Positions 11,920-22,543 of a DNA stretch of 64,000 bases are shown here, piece after piece. The notes under the pieces are model-generated. The model saw only the letters and a program-made list of their open reading frames with translations, was not told where the DNA came from and did no database searches. The stretch spans positions 71,033,267 through 71,097,266 of the forward strand of contig OZ024829.1 of NCBI GenBank assembly GCA_964016985.1, read 5' to 3'. Numbering within the stretch: the first letter of the stretch is position 1; each line of letters opens with the position of its first letter. This stretch comes from Anodontia alba. Taxonomy: Eukaryota > Mollusca > Bivalvia > Lucinida > Lucinidae. A program made the position numbers and the translations under genes.

Positions 11920-12540
11920 TTTAAGCGTTATGGTTTGCACAAACAAATCGCGCATGGGTCTGTGCATGGCAAAAACCTATAATAACTTGTACGAAGAGAC
12001 GAATCAGCCTGCACACTCTGAGCCTGCACATCAGTAGTCTAATCAGAGCCTTCGCTAATCGTATGTACCGCCTACAATCTATGGGTTTAACAAAACGTCT
12101 TGTGCGACGAGCGAAGACTCGGGTCAATCTGCGCAACTGCACATTCTGATCAGAGCATTCGCTGATCGTATTTATCTTCGATAGCTGGGCTGTCCAAAGC
12201 GGGATAAACAGTGTGACTGTAACATCACATTCTGATCAGGCCCTTCGCTGATCGTACAGTATACACCTTCTTCGGACTCTGGGCTATCCAAGAAGCTTGC
12301 TTTATATAGTGGGTCGATGCACAGACTGACCTGAGTCTTTGCTGGTCGCACGTACATTGTACTATAGTACGTTTTGTCATCCGGTTCATTGTAAGAACAT
12401 TGTAAATCATATTTTTGTACCGATGTAATTTTGGTTTGAACTGGAGTTAAAAACGGCCCAGTCAAACTATGTAGGTCTTGTCGAGCCCACACACTTTTCC
12501 GGGGTTGGCTTATCCATAAGCTATTAATCATTTCAACGGT
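11920..12540. repeat. Diverged ~100 bp repeat, about four units
   Basis: Blocks containing TGATCAG, then CCTTCGCTGATCGTA, then CTGGGCT-like sequence recur near 12040, 12147, 12232 and, more diverged, 12330. The overlapping frames on both strands have no recognisable motif and follow the repeat. Family unknown. Confidence 0.5.
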
Positions 12541-12651
12541 TCATATACTTTGATGATAGAGCCTACTTTTGGAGTTATGGCCCTTTGAACACCGAAAATA
12601 TTTTAGTGATTTCTGTAATATATTTTTGTCCACTCTGTAACTTGAAAACTA

Positions 12652-14241
12652 TACTGAAAGGAAAAAGAAACGCAGGGTAGAGTTTTTTCCTTCTTATTTT
12701 AACCATTTTTTACAGTGTTTACTATAGCCATACACTTTTACAGATTGTCCTGTGAATGTGAACCGCGGGTATACGAGTCTTTGGTCGATGTGCTATCTAC
12801 CCAGTGTGTGAAATCATTCAACCGTGCACTACACAGTGCATTGCACGGACAATACGGAAAGCCAAAATTTCGTGCAAAACAAGCATGTTTAAACCTTCAG
12901 CACAAGATTTCCTCACACCATTTGGTACACTTCAATGATACACAACGCTCTTCGATTCTTTTACCTATTTTTCTTTTCATTTTTACGCTACTTTGAACTT
13001 TTTTTCAATCATGGTACGATTGACTGATGTTCAGAGGGGTAGGGCAATTGCGTTGCTGATGCAGGGTCAGAGGCAACAGCAAGTTGCCAATCATTTTGGG
13101 GTTAACGTCTCAACAATTGAACGTCTTGTTAGACGTTTAAGGGAGACAGGGCATTTAGCAGACCGACCGCGGTCTGGGCGTCCACACGTGACGTCGCGAC
13201 GTCAAGACAGGACAATCCGTCTGGCACATTTGCGGAATCGTCATCTCACTGCTACCGAAACTGCCCTTAATGCAGTAAGTACGCATAATCGACAAATTTC
13301 TCCGAGGACTGTTGGAAGTCGATTGCGTGTGATTGGTCTTCGAGCTCGTCGTCCATACGTTGGTCTGCCTCTGACCCAGGCACGTAGGTTGCGTCGTATG
13401 GCGTGGTTGACGGCGCATGCGCCCAGGCTATTTCCGATGAGGCAGTGGAGACGAGTTCTTTTTACGGACGCGTCTAGGTTCACTCTCTATCGCGCAGATG
13501 GTCGACGTCGTGTGTACCGACGTCGCGGAGAACGCTTTGCCGACGCCTGTGTTGTCGAACGGGATCGGTTTGGGGGTGGCTCCGTTTTGGTCTGGGGAGG
13601 CATTGCTCACGGGATAAAATCACAGTTGATTATTGTTGCGGGCAATATGACCGCAGTAAGGTATAGGGATGAGATCTTGCGTCCTGTTGCAGTCCCGCTT
13701 GTGCAACAACGTAATCTGATTCTGCAGCAGGACAATGCCCGACCACATGTTGCCCGAGTTTGTCAGGATTTCCTGGCAAACAATAACATCGCACCACTAG
13801 CATGGCCACCGTACAGTCCAGATTTGACCCCAATAGAGCACATGTGGGATGAGCTGGACAGAAGGGTTAGGAAGCGCCGAAATCCCCCGCAACTCTCGCA
13901 CAACTAAGGAATGCGTTGATCGATGAATGGAATAACATCCCGATGTGAACTGTCAATGCTTTGGTTAACTCTATCCGAAGGAGAATTAGGGCAGCAACGG
14001 CAGCAAAAGGGGGGCACACCCGATATTGATTTTCAGTTTGATTTTGATTTCAAAATCTGGAGGGTAGCTACCAATGAACTTCAATAACTCGAGACTTGTT
14101 GATCACAAACCAATGAAATTTGGAACTTTTGTTCCATACATGTACCGTTTTGTAATCATAGTAAAATATTTAACAAACTTTTTCAAACTTGAATGTAATT
14201 AAGGAATAAAATTTACCCTGCGTTTCTTTTTCCTTTCAGTA
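12652..14241 (+). mobile_element. Tc1-like DNA transposon, 1,590 bp
   Basis: Inverted ends match for about 30 bp: TACTGAAAGGAAAAAGAAAC followed by GCAGGGTA at 12652, and its reverse complement ending at 14241. A TA target duplication is present at 12650-12651 and 14242-14243. The element holds one transposase frame. It lies inside the 5.8 kb TIR element and is therefore younger. The flanking bases (CCACTCTGTAACTTGAA) resemble the minisatellite unit found at 32-37 kb. Confidence 0.93.
13011..14029 (+). pseudogene. Tc1-like transposase, nearly intact
   Basis: It would bind its own inverted ends and cut and paste the element at TA sites. From the Met at 13011 (chosen because VRLTDVQRGRAIALL begins the DNA-binding domain) there is a paired-type helix-turn-helix (about residues 5-55), a GRP-like basic linker (RSGRPHVTS), and a second HTH to about residue 115. 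The DDE catalytic domain has FTDASRF, QQDNARPH and SPDLTPIEHMW. Exactly 34 residues separate the second D from the E, giving DD34E. Near 13888 one base is lost and the frame ends at 13907; continuing in the other frame reaches KGGHTRY and the stop at 14027 with one further in-frame TGA. Two small lesions imply recent activity. Confidence 0.9.
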
Positions 14242-14282
14242 TATTTGAGATATTTTCTTGAAACAGTATGAAATATTGGGAA

Positions 14283-14470
14283 ATTGGTGCCTCGGTGATG
14301 TGTTACAGTGGTAAAGCTGCTCGCCTTGTCACCCAGGGTCATGGGTTCGATCCCAGTCTTCTCAAGCCTTTAATATGGGACTTTAAACTATGGTCCACAA
14401 TTCCCTATGACCTAGCTGTTACTGGGACATAAAAAACTCACTCATTTGAATTGTCATTAGCCTCTCTTGC
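14283..14470 (+). mobile_element. tRNA-derived SINE
   Basis: Box-A-like TGTTACAGTGGTAAAGC at 14301-14317 and a perfect box B, GGGTTCGATCCC, at about 14343-14354, form a tRNA-like head of about 75 bp. It is followed by a body with GGGACTTTAAACTATGGTCC. The exact 3' end is unclear; no long A tail is seen. Different from the SINE at 5288. Confidence 0.65.
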
Positions 14471-15152
14471 CCCTTGTGTGCGTAAAGTGTGTTTTTGTGT
14501 GACAGACACCCTTTTCACATGGGCAGTCTTATTGATTCAATGTCTCTTTGATAGCAGAAGTGCCCCTTTAAGTAAATTTATATTGACACGTGCGGTTGCT
14601 GCACGCGAGTGAGAATTTCCCGGTCTTTTACCATTAGTACGTCATTTATATTGAGCCATGCGGTTGTTGCATGGGAAAAGGCAGTTACAGGAATACCAAA
14701 TATAAATATGTAATTCGTCGAGTGGGGGCAGATGTTTGATTCAGATCAACCTTCGCATCCGCATGAGCATGGACGATATAACCTTCACGCATATGGTTCT
14801 ACATGGTGGAAAAATAAATGTATAAATAAATAAATATATATATTAAAGATATATCTAAAAAAAATTATTTACTAAATAAATAAATAAAAAAAGGACAGGC
14901 ATTTAGTCAAATTACTCCAAGGAATTTCGCATAACTTCGCGACAAATATTGTCTCCGGGTACAACATTATGATTCCGAGTAACTTCGCACAACTTTGCAT
15001 AACACATACGTACTTTGCGCGGACTTGCGAGTGTTGTCTGCCGAATATTACGTTTACTCGGTTTGATTCCGAGTGTTTTTGGGAAGTCCGCAAAACGCCG
15101 ATATTCGGGGTAAAGAGTTTTTTTTTTTTTGTTCTTTTACCTAAGCTGTACT
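14471..15152. other. Gene-free interior of the 5.8 kb element
   Basis: Includes a repeated TATATTGA-CACGTGCGGTTG motif pair (about 14580 and 14647) and AT-rich (AAAT)n sequence at 14813-14888. Short frames here carry no known motif. Confidence 0.5.
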
Positions 15153-15447
15153 GTATGTACTTTTCATTTGAAGTGTAGGTAATTCACGTTTTTCACGGGT
15201 ATTCCGGTCATATTCCGGCTCTGATTTAGCGGATTATCAACAATGTTTTCAAATAAAAAAAAACAAAAAACTTCAAAGACAATTTGCAAATTATTTGAGG
15301 TTAAAGTATTATCCCTTTTCCATTAGGTTGACATAATATTACTTACTTATGTAATTAAAGCCAATATTGGTGTCTTTAATAGGTGTCTTTCACAGGTATA
15401 CCTATATTTTTCACGGGTATTCCGGTATTTCGGTGATTCGTGTGGCC
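15153..15447 (-). repeat. Right terminal inverted repeat of the 5.8 kb element
   Basis: Reverse complement partner of 9664-9969 with only scattered changes and a different A/T run length. A short extra GTGTCTTTAATA duplication is present near 15372-15390. Confidence 0.9.
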
Positions 15448-15456
15448 CTTTTTTTG

Positions 15457-16575
15457 TAAATTCTGAAAAATATTTCGTAAGTAATGGTCCTTTGTAAATT
15501 TGGGCATGTTTCCCTTGTCAGCAAAATATCTAAAAAACTATTGAAGCTGGAGCCTTGAAACTTGATGAATAAATTGGTAGCAATGAGTAGATGACCTGAT
15601 TATGCCCCCAGTTTCGAAGGAAATTGATGGGGCATATTATTTTGCCTTCATTTGTCCATCCGTCTGTTTGTCCGTTTAAGCTTTTTTGTGCATGCCATAT
15701 CTTAAGAACCCTGTATGCTAGGGTTTTGAAATTTTATATTTGGGTTCCCAATGAAAAAATAGCTGACCCGTATTTTTTTCTTTCTTGTCTAGCATGTTTG
15801 TTTAGAGTTATGCCCCTTTGAAAAATATCAGAATTAAATCTTGTGAGCAAGATATCTTGAAAAGTATTTAAGCTGGGCTCTTGAAATTCAATATAGTGAG
15901 TGGGAATGATGTGTAAATTACCTGATTATATTTTGAGAGAATTCCATGAAAATATTGATAAAGTTACGGCCCTTTGCAGTCTGCGCATTTTGACCTTGTC
16001 AGCAAGATGTCTCGAAAAGTACTTAAGCTAGGGTCTTGAAATATTATATGCTGACTGGGGATGATGTAGAGATTACCTGATTTGTTTTTTAGGGAATTCC
16101 ATGAAAAATTGACGTAGTTATGGCCCTTTGTAGTTCTAGGCATTTTGACCTTGTTAGCAAGATATCTCAAAAAGTATTTAAGCCAGAGCCATGGTATTTG
16201 GTATACTGATTGGGATTGAGGAGGAGATCACTTGATTAAATTTTGAACCAATTAAATGAAATGTTGGAGTTATGGCCCTTTGCAATTTCTGGCCATTTAA
16301 TGTCGTTGCTTTGTTGTGTATACGAGCATAAGTTTAGAACCATGTATGCTAATGTTTTGAAATTTCATATTTTGATTCCTCATGAAAAAATAGGTGACCC
16401 GTATTTTTTTCTTATCCCAATTATCTCCTATTTTAGAGTTATTTCCCTTTGATAAAATAACATTGAAATCTCATATATTTGTACTGTTGTTACCGTCATG
16501 GGCAAGCAGTGTTGGAGTCAAGCAGTGTTAGAGTCAGGCAGTTGGGAGCATAGTGTTTTACAAACACCAGCTCTA
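15457..16575 (+). repeat. Resumed minisatellite, then a second hairpin-headed minisatellite element
   Basis: 15457-15603 continues the array cut at 9662. At 15602 a new head starts: ATGCCCCCAGTTTCG... pairs with GGGGCAT at 15629, followed by a TCCATCCGTCTGTTTGTCCG tract. Units of about 155 bp (TTGTSAGCAAGATATCTC, GAGTTATGGCCCTTTG) follow at about 15840, 15995 and 16150. A second copy of the post-head sequence (AGAACCATGTATGCTA) occurs at 16340, and the element seems to end near 16575 with ACACCAGCTCTAGTTTTT. Inner and outer arrays are related in sequence. Confidence 0.7.
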
Positions 16576-17040
16576 GTTTTTTGTTGTTTTTGTTTCATTT
16601 TCTAACTTTTCTAAATTTATGTTTTTTTAGAATAAACTATCAAACATAAACTTTTAGATTTTTATTGTAATTAATTAATATGACATGTTATAATGTTATT
16701 AAGTATGAAGCTACACAAAGAATGATTTATTTTGTCTTATCTTGGTGACATAACCAATGTACCAATAATGTGCCTATGAACCACTTGAAGGATTATAATG
16801 ATTTTATAATGTCCCTTCTAAATCAGTAACACATTTTTCGGAGGAAAATCAGATTTATGGCCACATAGTTGGACTGAAATGCGCATTTTTAGAGACAGAG
16901 ATAGAGCAGTAAACATGTAGAGTATGTGAAGGATTTAACTTAATACTGTATAATAAGTAAGGTCATGTATTAAGGTAAGGAGAATTTATTTTTACTACGT
17001 TTAAAGAAGCATGCATATATACAAGTTTGTACAGGTCCTG
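16576..17040. other. Gene-free stretch
   Basis: AT-rich, no repeats or frames supported. Confidence 0.6.
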
Positions 17041-17041
17041 C

Positions 17042-18325
17042 TACGAGGGCGAGTCAATAAAAAAACAGCTTAACTTATTTCTGGGTGAGATCGATCTCTT
17101 CTTTTTCGATGTAATTGCCCTCTAGAATGATGCACTTGGACCAACGGTGTTCCAGTGCCATCAGCCCAGAACTGAAGAAGCCAGGGTCTTTGTCTCTGAC
17201 CCACTCCTCAACTGCCGCCACAACTTCTTCATTGGACCGGAAATGACGTCCACGGATATGCTTTTTCAAGTTTGGGAATAGGACATAGTCACTAGGAGCT
17301 AAGTCCGGAGAATAGGCGGGGTGTGGTATTAGCTCGTACCCATTCCGCTCAACAGCATCCATTGCAATTTGCAAGTGTGGACTCTCGCATTGTCCTGTTG
17401 GAGCAGAATCCCTTTGGAGAGTTTACCTCAGCATTTTTCACGGATCACAGTTCTCAGTTGGTCGAGCAAATTTGCATAATACGCAACTGTTATTGTACTT
17501 TTCTTTGCTAGAAAGTCCAACATAATAGCGCCTTGTGCATCCCAAAATACAGTTGCCATCACCTTGCCAACAGAGGGTTGCGTTTTGAACTTCTTTGGCC
17601 TCGGAGACCCTGGCGGTACACTCTGGTGACTTTGAGCATTATTCTCTGGCTCATAATAATGGTCCCAGGTCTCATCTACAGTCACCAGGCGTGAAAGGAA
17701 ATCATCTTCCGTTGACCTAAACCGCTTCAACAATGCGCTGTATACTGATGCTCTGGTTGCCATTTGCTCATCGCTAAGGAATTTTGGGACCCAACAGGCT
17801 GTTAGCTTGTGCATACTCAAGCGATCCTGTAAAGTTGTTGAAACGCTACCATGTGAAATGTGTAATGCATTCGCTATTTCTTCCACCTTAATTCGGCTAT
17901 CAGAGTACACCAGATCCCGTACTTTGTTACATATTTCTTCATCGGTGGCATCTGATGGGCATCCAGGCCTGATTTCGTCTTCTAAAGACGTTCTACTGCG
18001 TTTGAATTCCGCAACCCAGAATTTAACTTGTGCATACGATGGTGCAGAAGACCCATAAACATTGGTCAACTCGCAATGTATTTCCTGACCTGTTTTCCCT
18101 TTCAAATACAAGTACTGAATTACAGCACGGTACTCAACTTTTGAGGAAAAGCTTACTTTTGCATCGCTAGCCATGTTTGACATTCAAAATCTTATGAATG
18201 AATGACACGATAAGGGTGCAATTTTGCCCTCAGGCCTATAATATATTGAAACAAGGCATGAAAATCTTGGGTGTTTCGGTCATTTGGAAATGGGATAGGC
18301 TGGTTACTTATTGACTTGCCCTCAA
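17042..18325 (-). mobile_element. mariner-family transposon, ~1.28 kb
   Basis: The ends are imperfect inverted repeats: GAGGGCGAGTCAATAA (17046-17061) and TTATTGACTTGCCCTC (18308-18323). A TA is present at the left boundary (17042-17043); the right TA is not preserved. The transposase lies on the minus strand. Size and ends fit mariner elements. Confidence 0.85.
17075..18183 (-). pseudogene. mariner transposase (broken)
   Basis: From the Met at 18183 the protein shows an N-terminal HTH (EYRAVIQYLYLKGKTGQEIH, about residues 17-36), a second HTH (KVEEIANALHISHGSVSTTL), and the catalytic motifs VTVDETW, LQQDNARVH and YSPDLAPSDYVLF, with 34 residues between the last two aspartates (DD34D). The frame stops at 17428 at a TGA where REK(R) is expected. 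It resumes through the QDN motif and shifts frame near 17380; the C-terminal part is open from 17374 to 17075. One nonsense and one frameshift make it inactive as it stands. It resembles the mariner group that gave rise to SETMAR-type transposases; the subgroup is an inference. Confidence 0.92.
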
Positions 18326-18955
18326 ACTTTCATTGCATTTTTCACTCTGTGATATCTGTTCAAGGGTATATTTCATTTTCCATGGATCTGTGACTGAAAA
18401 TTTCAGCAGTCAGACTGTCTGTTAATAGAAATTGTAAGTAAAAATGCAGCATATATTTAGTCCAGAAAAGGTAAGAGAAGTCCAGGGAGTGCCATAGTCA
18501 CAAGCCGCAGCCCTTCCCAGACACCAAGAAGAAGAGGAAACAGACAAAACCAAAGAAGTGCAAATTGAACAAATGTTCAAAAGATTAGCTCTCTCTTTCC
18601 CAAGCGAGGTAATCACAATGCTAAAAGGACTGAAAAACACAGAACAAAATAACACAAGGCAAGATGTAAGACAAATTGCCTCATAGAATAAACCACAAAA
18701 CAACAAAGAGTAAGACTAACACCTGGACCACTGCCTTAGAACAGTCAGTAGAATAAATCCATAATTCCTGTTTTATTTTTTAATTATAATAGATGTCCAT
18801 AATTCAGTTTTGGATATCGAGAACTAGTTTGCGCATACAAATTTCGTTTTATACACAGAATGGGTTTAGAAATTATTTCAATAATATGTGGCCATGACAG
18901 GCATCAATTTTACAACCTCTTCATTGCAAGATTAGGAATCCAATCTGTAGCTGAC
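18326..18955. other. Gene-free stretch, possible coding fossil
   Basis: A plus-strand stretch near 18560-18680 reads QIEQMFKRLALSFPSEV-like sequence without a start or conserved motif. The ACTGCCTTAGAACAGTCAGTAG at 18731 resembles ACTGCCTTGAAATGGTCAGT at 61826, hinting at a dispersed repeat. Nothing firm. Confidence 0.35.
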
Positions 18956-18959
18956 TAAA

Positions 18960-20556
18960 CCAACAGAGCTAGCTGGAATCGTGAGATATCTTGAAAACAG
19001 GGTAGTTTGACTGTTGTCCTTTCCAGTATTCTAGTGGGTTGCTGGTCATATCAGTACATGGTTGTTTCAGATAGTTTTTTATCTCTAATTCAACCCCTGT
19101 TCATTTGAGGAGTCAACACCGGAGTCAGAGCCCATGAAACCGAAGAAGTCATCGTCTAACTTTGGAGCCTTGGCCAGGGGGGACTTGATCTTTTCTTCAG
19201 CTGATGACAGGCTGACACTAGATACCTTATTGATGAGAGCTGTCTGCATCTTATTTCGTTTTTCAGGTTCACACCACCTTAACTTGAATCTTGGGTCCAG
19301 TGCAGCTGCAGTCAAGTAGGAGTCATCCTCTTCATAGTAGGAGAGTCTCTCTTGTATGGATGATTTGAGAGTTGTCACCATCTTGTTGTTGTATGTCATT
19401 GAAATCTGCTATAGCTGATGCTTTAGACCTAGTGTTACTGGCACAGTCAGGCTGGCTGACACGTTGTTCTCTTGCTGAACCATGTTTGTTGCTCATTCAA
19501 ATGGAGACAGTACAAGGCACAGTTCTTGTAGGAGTTTTCTTTCATAAGCTGTGAGCTGCTGAATATCTAGTCATTTTAGTTTCTCTTCTAGAGCACCGAG
19601 CACAGATCTGATCATACACAGCTGAGAATTCCACCTTGTGGCTTTAGCAGCTTGCAGGTGTTTTTCTCCTTCTAGTATATCAGTTGTGTAGATGGACATC
19701 CTGACATGGTTTACGATATTGGACGCCTTGGCAATGACATTCTTTAGGTGCTGACTAGCATCTTTCAGACCATCCTTGACTACTAGTTGGAGACTGTGGG
19801 CGTAGCAATGGCTGTGGGTTGGCAGGTACTCAGTTAGTGGGCCTTCTGAGGAGGTGGTATCTTCACTAGAGTCAGCCAAGTCTTCATCTTCAGAGTTGCT
19901 TTCATCATCATCACGTTTCTTTAATTGTTGTATAGCCTGGAAGTGAGGTCAAAGGCCTTCATCATGTTAGAGGCATTGTCTGTAACAATAGTCATTATCT
20001 TCTCTGATATCTCGTATAATGACACTGTCTCATCATATTCTAGTATGAGTTTATCAGCTGTGTCTACCCTTAAATTGCTTACAAGCTAGCATGACAGATT
20101 GCATTGTCCAGTCTAGAATGAAGTGTCCAGTAATACCCATAAACCCTTTCATCTGTCGATTTGACCAGAGATCACTGGTAAGACATACATGTACACTGGG
20201 AGCATTCTGTAGGCTTCTTCTCACATCATTTTGTAGTGAGGTTGACTTTTCTTCAAGGAGTTTGGTAGATAAATGTTTCTGCTGGGAAGCTGGTATCTAG
20301 GGTCAAGTCTTTTCACTAGGTTGGAAAAACAATGACTCTCCACAACTGACAATGGAACAAGGTCTCCAGCGATGTACAAAGCAAGGGCGTCTGTGATTTC
20401 TACTTGGCGATGATCAATCAAGCTGTATTTTGAGGCTGGTCTAATGAAGTCTGTCATAGCAGGCTGATCAGATTTAGACTTTGGTGATGCTGGTGACTGT
20501 AGTGCTGTTTGGGTCATAGACAGATACACATCTCGGTGTTTTCTCTGAAACAAGAC
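18960..20556 (-). pseudogene. hAT-superfamily (ZBED-like) transposase remnant
   Basis: The minus strand, read across several frameshifts, gives hAT landmarks in order. QVEITDALALYIAGDLVP lies near 20405-20350. TSDLWSNRQM (first catalytic D) is near 20185, GHFILDWTMQS near 20120, and TDNASNMMKAF (second D) near 19990-19955. Then come HCYAHSLQLVVKDGL near 19810, RWNSQL near 19635 and LDPRFKL near 19290. LFSRYLTIPASS near 19000 is a decayed C-terminal dimerisation region. The 5' boundary is a good acceptor, TTGTTTCAG, read on the minus strand near 20552, so an upstream exon (probably the BED finger) may be missing or farther right. Inactive. Confidence 0.85.
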
Positions 20557-21260
20557 ACAATGAATGAAAGTGTGCAGGATTTTGTACCAAACGGGGCATT
20601 TGTAGTGTCTGGAACACTTATCAATCAAAAGCTAATAATTTATGAATTTAACATTTTCAATTCATGTACCGCTGAAAATAAGGGTCGTTATTGTGTTCTG
20701 TACTTGTACCTTGTGAGAAACAAGTGTCAAATATGGCCAGCACATAATAAAATAAACACTGTTTGCCCAATGCATACTATTCAACTCTGGAAAAGAAAAA
20801 AAAAAAAATTTAACTTCTTTCTTTTCCAGTAGTTCAGTGTGTAAAAATAATACCCTTCTGCTTTCAGTCATTAATAATAATGATAATTGAAAGTAATGAA
20901 AAACATATTGTGTCATAAGAATTCAATATACAAGGGAAAAAGAACTTCACAGTTTGTGATAGGTACTAAACAAACAAATCACATAATTTCTGCAAAATAA
21001 CACATGCTCAGTGATGACTCATATCAGCTTGCGCATCCCTGCAGCCTGAACAGTCTGTGCTACTTGGACAGTATATCTTGTAGAATGTGTGCTGAAGACC
21101 TATCAGGCTGTGCAGATGCACAGGCTGATCTGAATCTTCATTAAAAATACAGACTAGTTTGAAGAAATAAATGTGTTTCAAAAAATTCAGTTTGTGTGAA
21201 TGCAGAAAATAAATATTCCCATTTTTGGATACAGTTATTCTTTAAATTTTCTACCAAATT
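20557..21260. other. Gene-free stretch
   Basis: No supported gene. Poly-A/T tract near 20792-20810. The segment 21000-21145 (TGCAGCCTGAACAGTCTG, AGGCTGTGCAGATGCACAGG, TGATCTGAATCTTC) looks like a fragment of a dispersed repeat. Confidence 0.45.
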
Positions 21261-21905
21261 TATTATAATTATAGTGAAAGGGGGGTCTAGCCAAAGAAGG
21301 AAAAAAATGTGTCTTTAAGCAGAAATCTTTACACAAATCATCGGGGACAGGAGATCTACCAAAATTGCTAAAATGATGGTCCTACTTTGATGTTTGACCT
21401 TTTTACACAATGTCAAATTTGCTTCGCCATGCATTTTTATGGGCTCTATACATTTGTATGGGAAAAATGTTGAGAATTGAAATTTTGGACATCTTCTCTA
21501 TAATCCTGTTGAATTGATACTTGATGATGAGCATTAGGGCGCCTAGTAGACACAAAATAGCTAAATGAGCCGATAGAAAATCCAAGATGGCCACCACAGT
21601 GACCATCTTGAAAATCAATTTTCGACATCTCTTCCCAAACCTTTGGTCGCTTTGAGCTGAAACTTGCTCTGTAGCAACAGGATTTCTGGATCGAAACGAG
21701 CTAAAATTGTATTGATCAGAAATCAAAGATGGCTGCAATGGTTCCACCCCATTGAACAAGATGGCCACCAGTAGAGTTAAAAATAGAAAATCTTCAAACA
21801 ACATCTTGTCCTTGGCCAATGGCCCGATTTCAAAATATTTGCACAGAAGTGTTCTTCCAATGGCCCTGTACCAAAATTGCTAAAATGGTTTGGCTTAACT
21901 GACCA
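21261..21905 (+). repeat. Minisatellite fragment, left of the second mariner
   Basis: Closely resembles 31135-31830, sharing ATCATCGGGGACAGGAG, TACATTTGTATGGGAAAAAT, CACAAAATAGCTAAATGAG and ACCAAAATTGCTAAAATGG in the same order. It breaks off near 21905 and picks up near 30015 (AAAATAGAAAAAA, then CATCTCCTCCAAGGCCAGT), so the mariner between is an insertion. Confidence 0.75.
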
Positions 21906-21940
21906 ATATACACTGACCAATTTACTTGTTACATTGGAAC

Positions 21941-22543
21941 ATGGACCAGAAGACTGAAATTCGTAGCTATATTAAATGCCGCGTTAGCCTTAATATAGAT
22001 TCAAAGCAGATATTTAAAGAATTGTGTGGTATATATGGACCTCAGACCATTTCAATGCGCACAGTTTTTAGGTGGGTTAAGCTTTTAAAGCTGGGAAATT
22101 TTCTGTTGAAGATGATACCCGTCCTGGAAGGCCTAAAACCTCTGTTACCAAGGTTAACATCGCTGCTGTAAAGATTGTGGTCGAAAAGGATGCGTGATTG
22201 TCTGTCAGAGATATAGCTAGTTGTACTGGCATATCTGAAGGCAGTGTGCAAACAATTCTGAAAAAGCGTTTGGACCTGAGAAAGGTTCACGCTAGGTGGG
22301 TACCTCATTTGCTCACTGAGGAGCAAAAGACAGTGCCTTAAATGTGCCCGAGAACTTTTGAAAACATACAAAGGCTGTAATAGTCGGGTTATTTCTAACT
22401 TGCTAACAGGTGATGAAACCTGGGTGCACATGTTTGAGCCACAAAGAAGGGCTGATAATAAGCAATGGATGCGAAAAGATCAAAAACGCCCATGTATTGC
22501 CAAGAGAACCATAAGTTCGAAAAAGATGTTGTACGCAAATTTT
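21941..22543 (+). pseudogene. mariner transposase, N-terminal half
   Basis: Starts at MDQKTEIRSYIKCRV. The HTH region (DSKQIFKELCGIYG, then SMRTVFRWV) and the linker with RPGRPK appear after a frameshift near 22085. The second HTH (SVRDIASCTGISEGSVQTIL) follows a stop near 22190, and the first catalytic motif LLTGDETWVHMFEP lies near 22400-22435. It stops abruptly at 22543 where the minisatellite element is inserted; the rest is at 29488. Multiple lesions. It is only distantly like the mariner at 17.1-18.3 kb. Confidence 0.88.

Larger units (their letters stand above)
9655..15456. mobile_element. ~5.8 kb transposon with ~300 bp terminal inverted repeats
   Basis: 9664-9969 and 15153-15447 are near-identical in opposite orientation. 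The outermost bases are GGTCACACGAATCAC on the left and GGCCACACGAATCACC read inward on the right. The flanks are CTTTTTTG (9655-9662) and CTTTTTTTG (15448-15456), which fits an 8-9 bp target duplication in a T run. The minisatellite on both sides is the same array, so the insertion is clear. Long TIRs with an 8-9 bp duplication suggest a Mutator-like or hAT-like non-autonomous element; no matching transposase is visible. The interior carries a Tc1 copy, SINEs and foldback elements. Confidence 0.85.
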
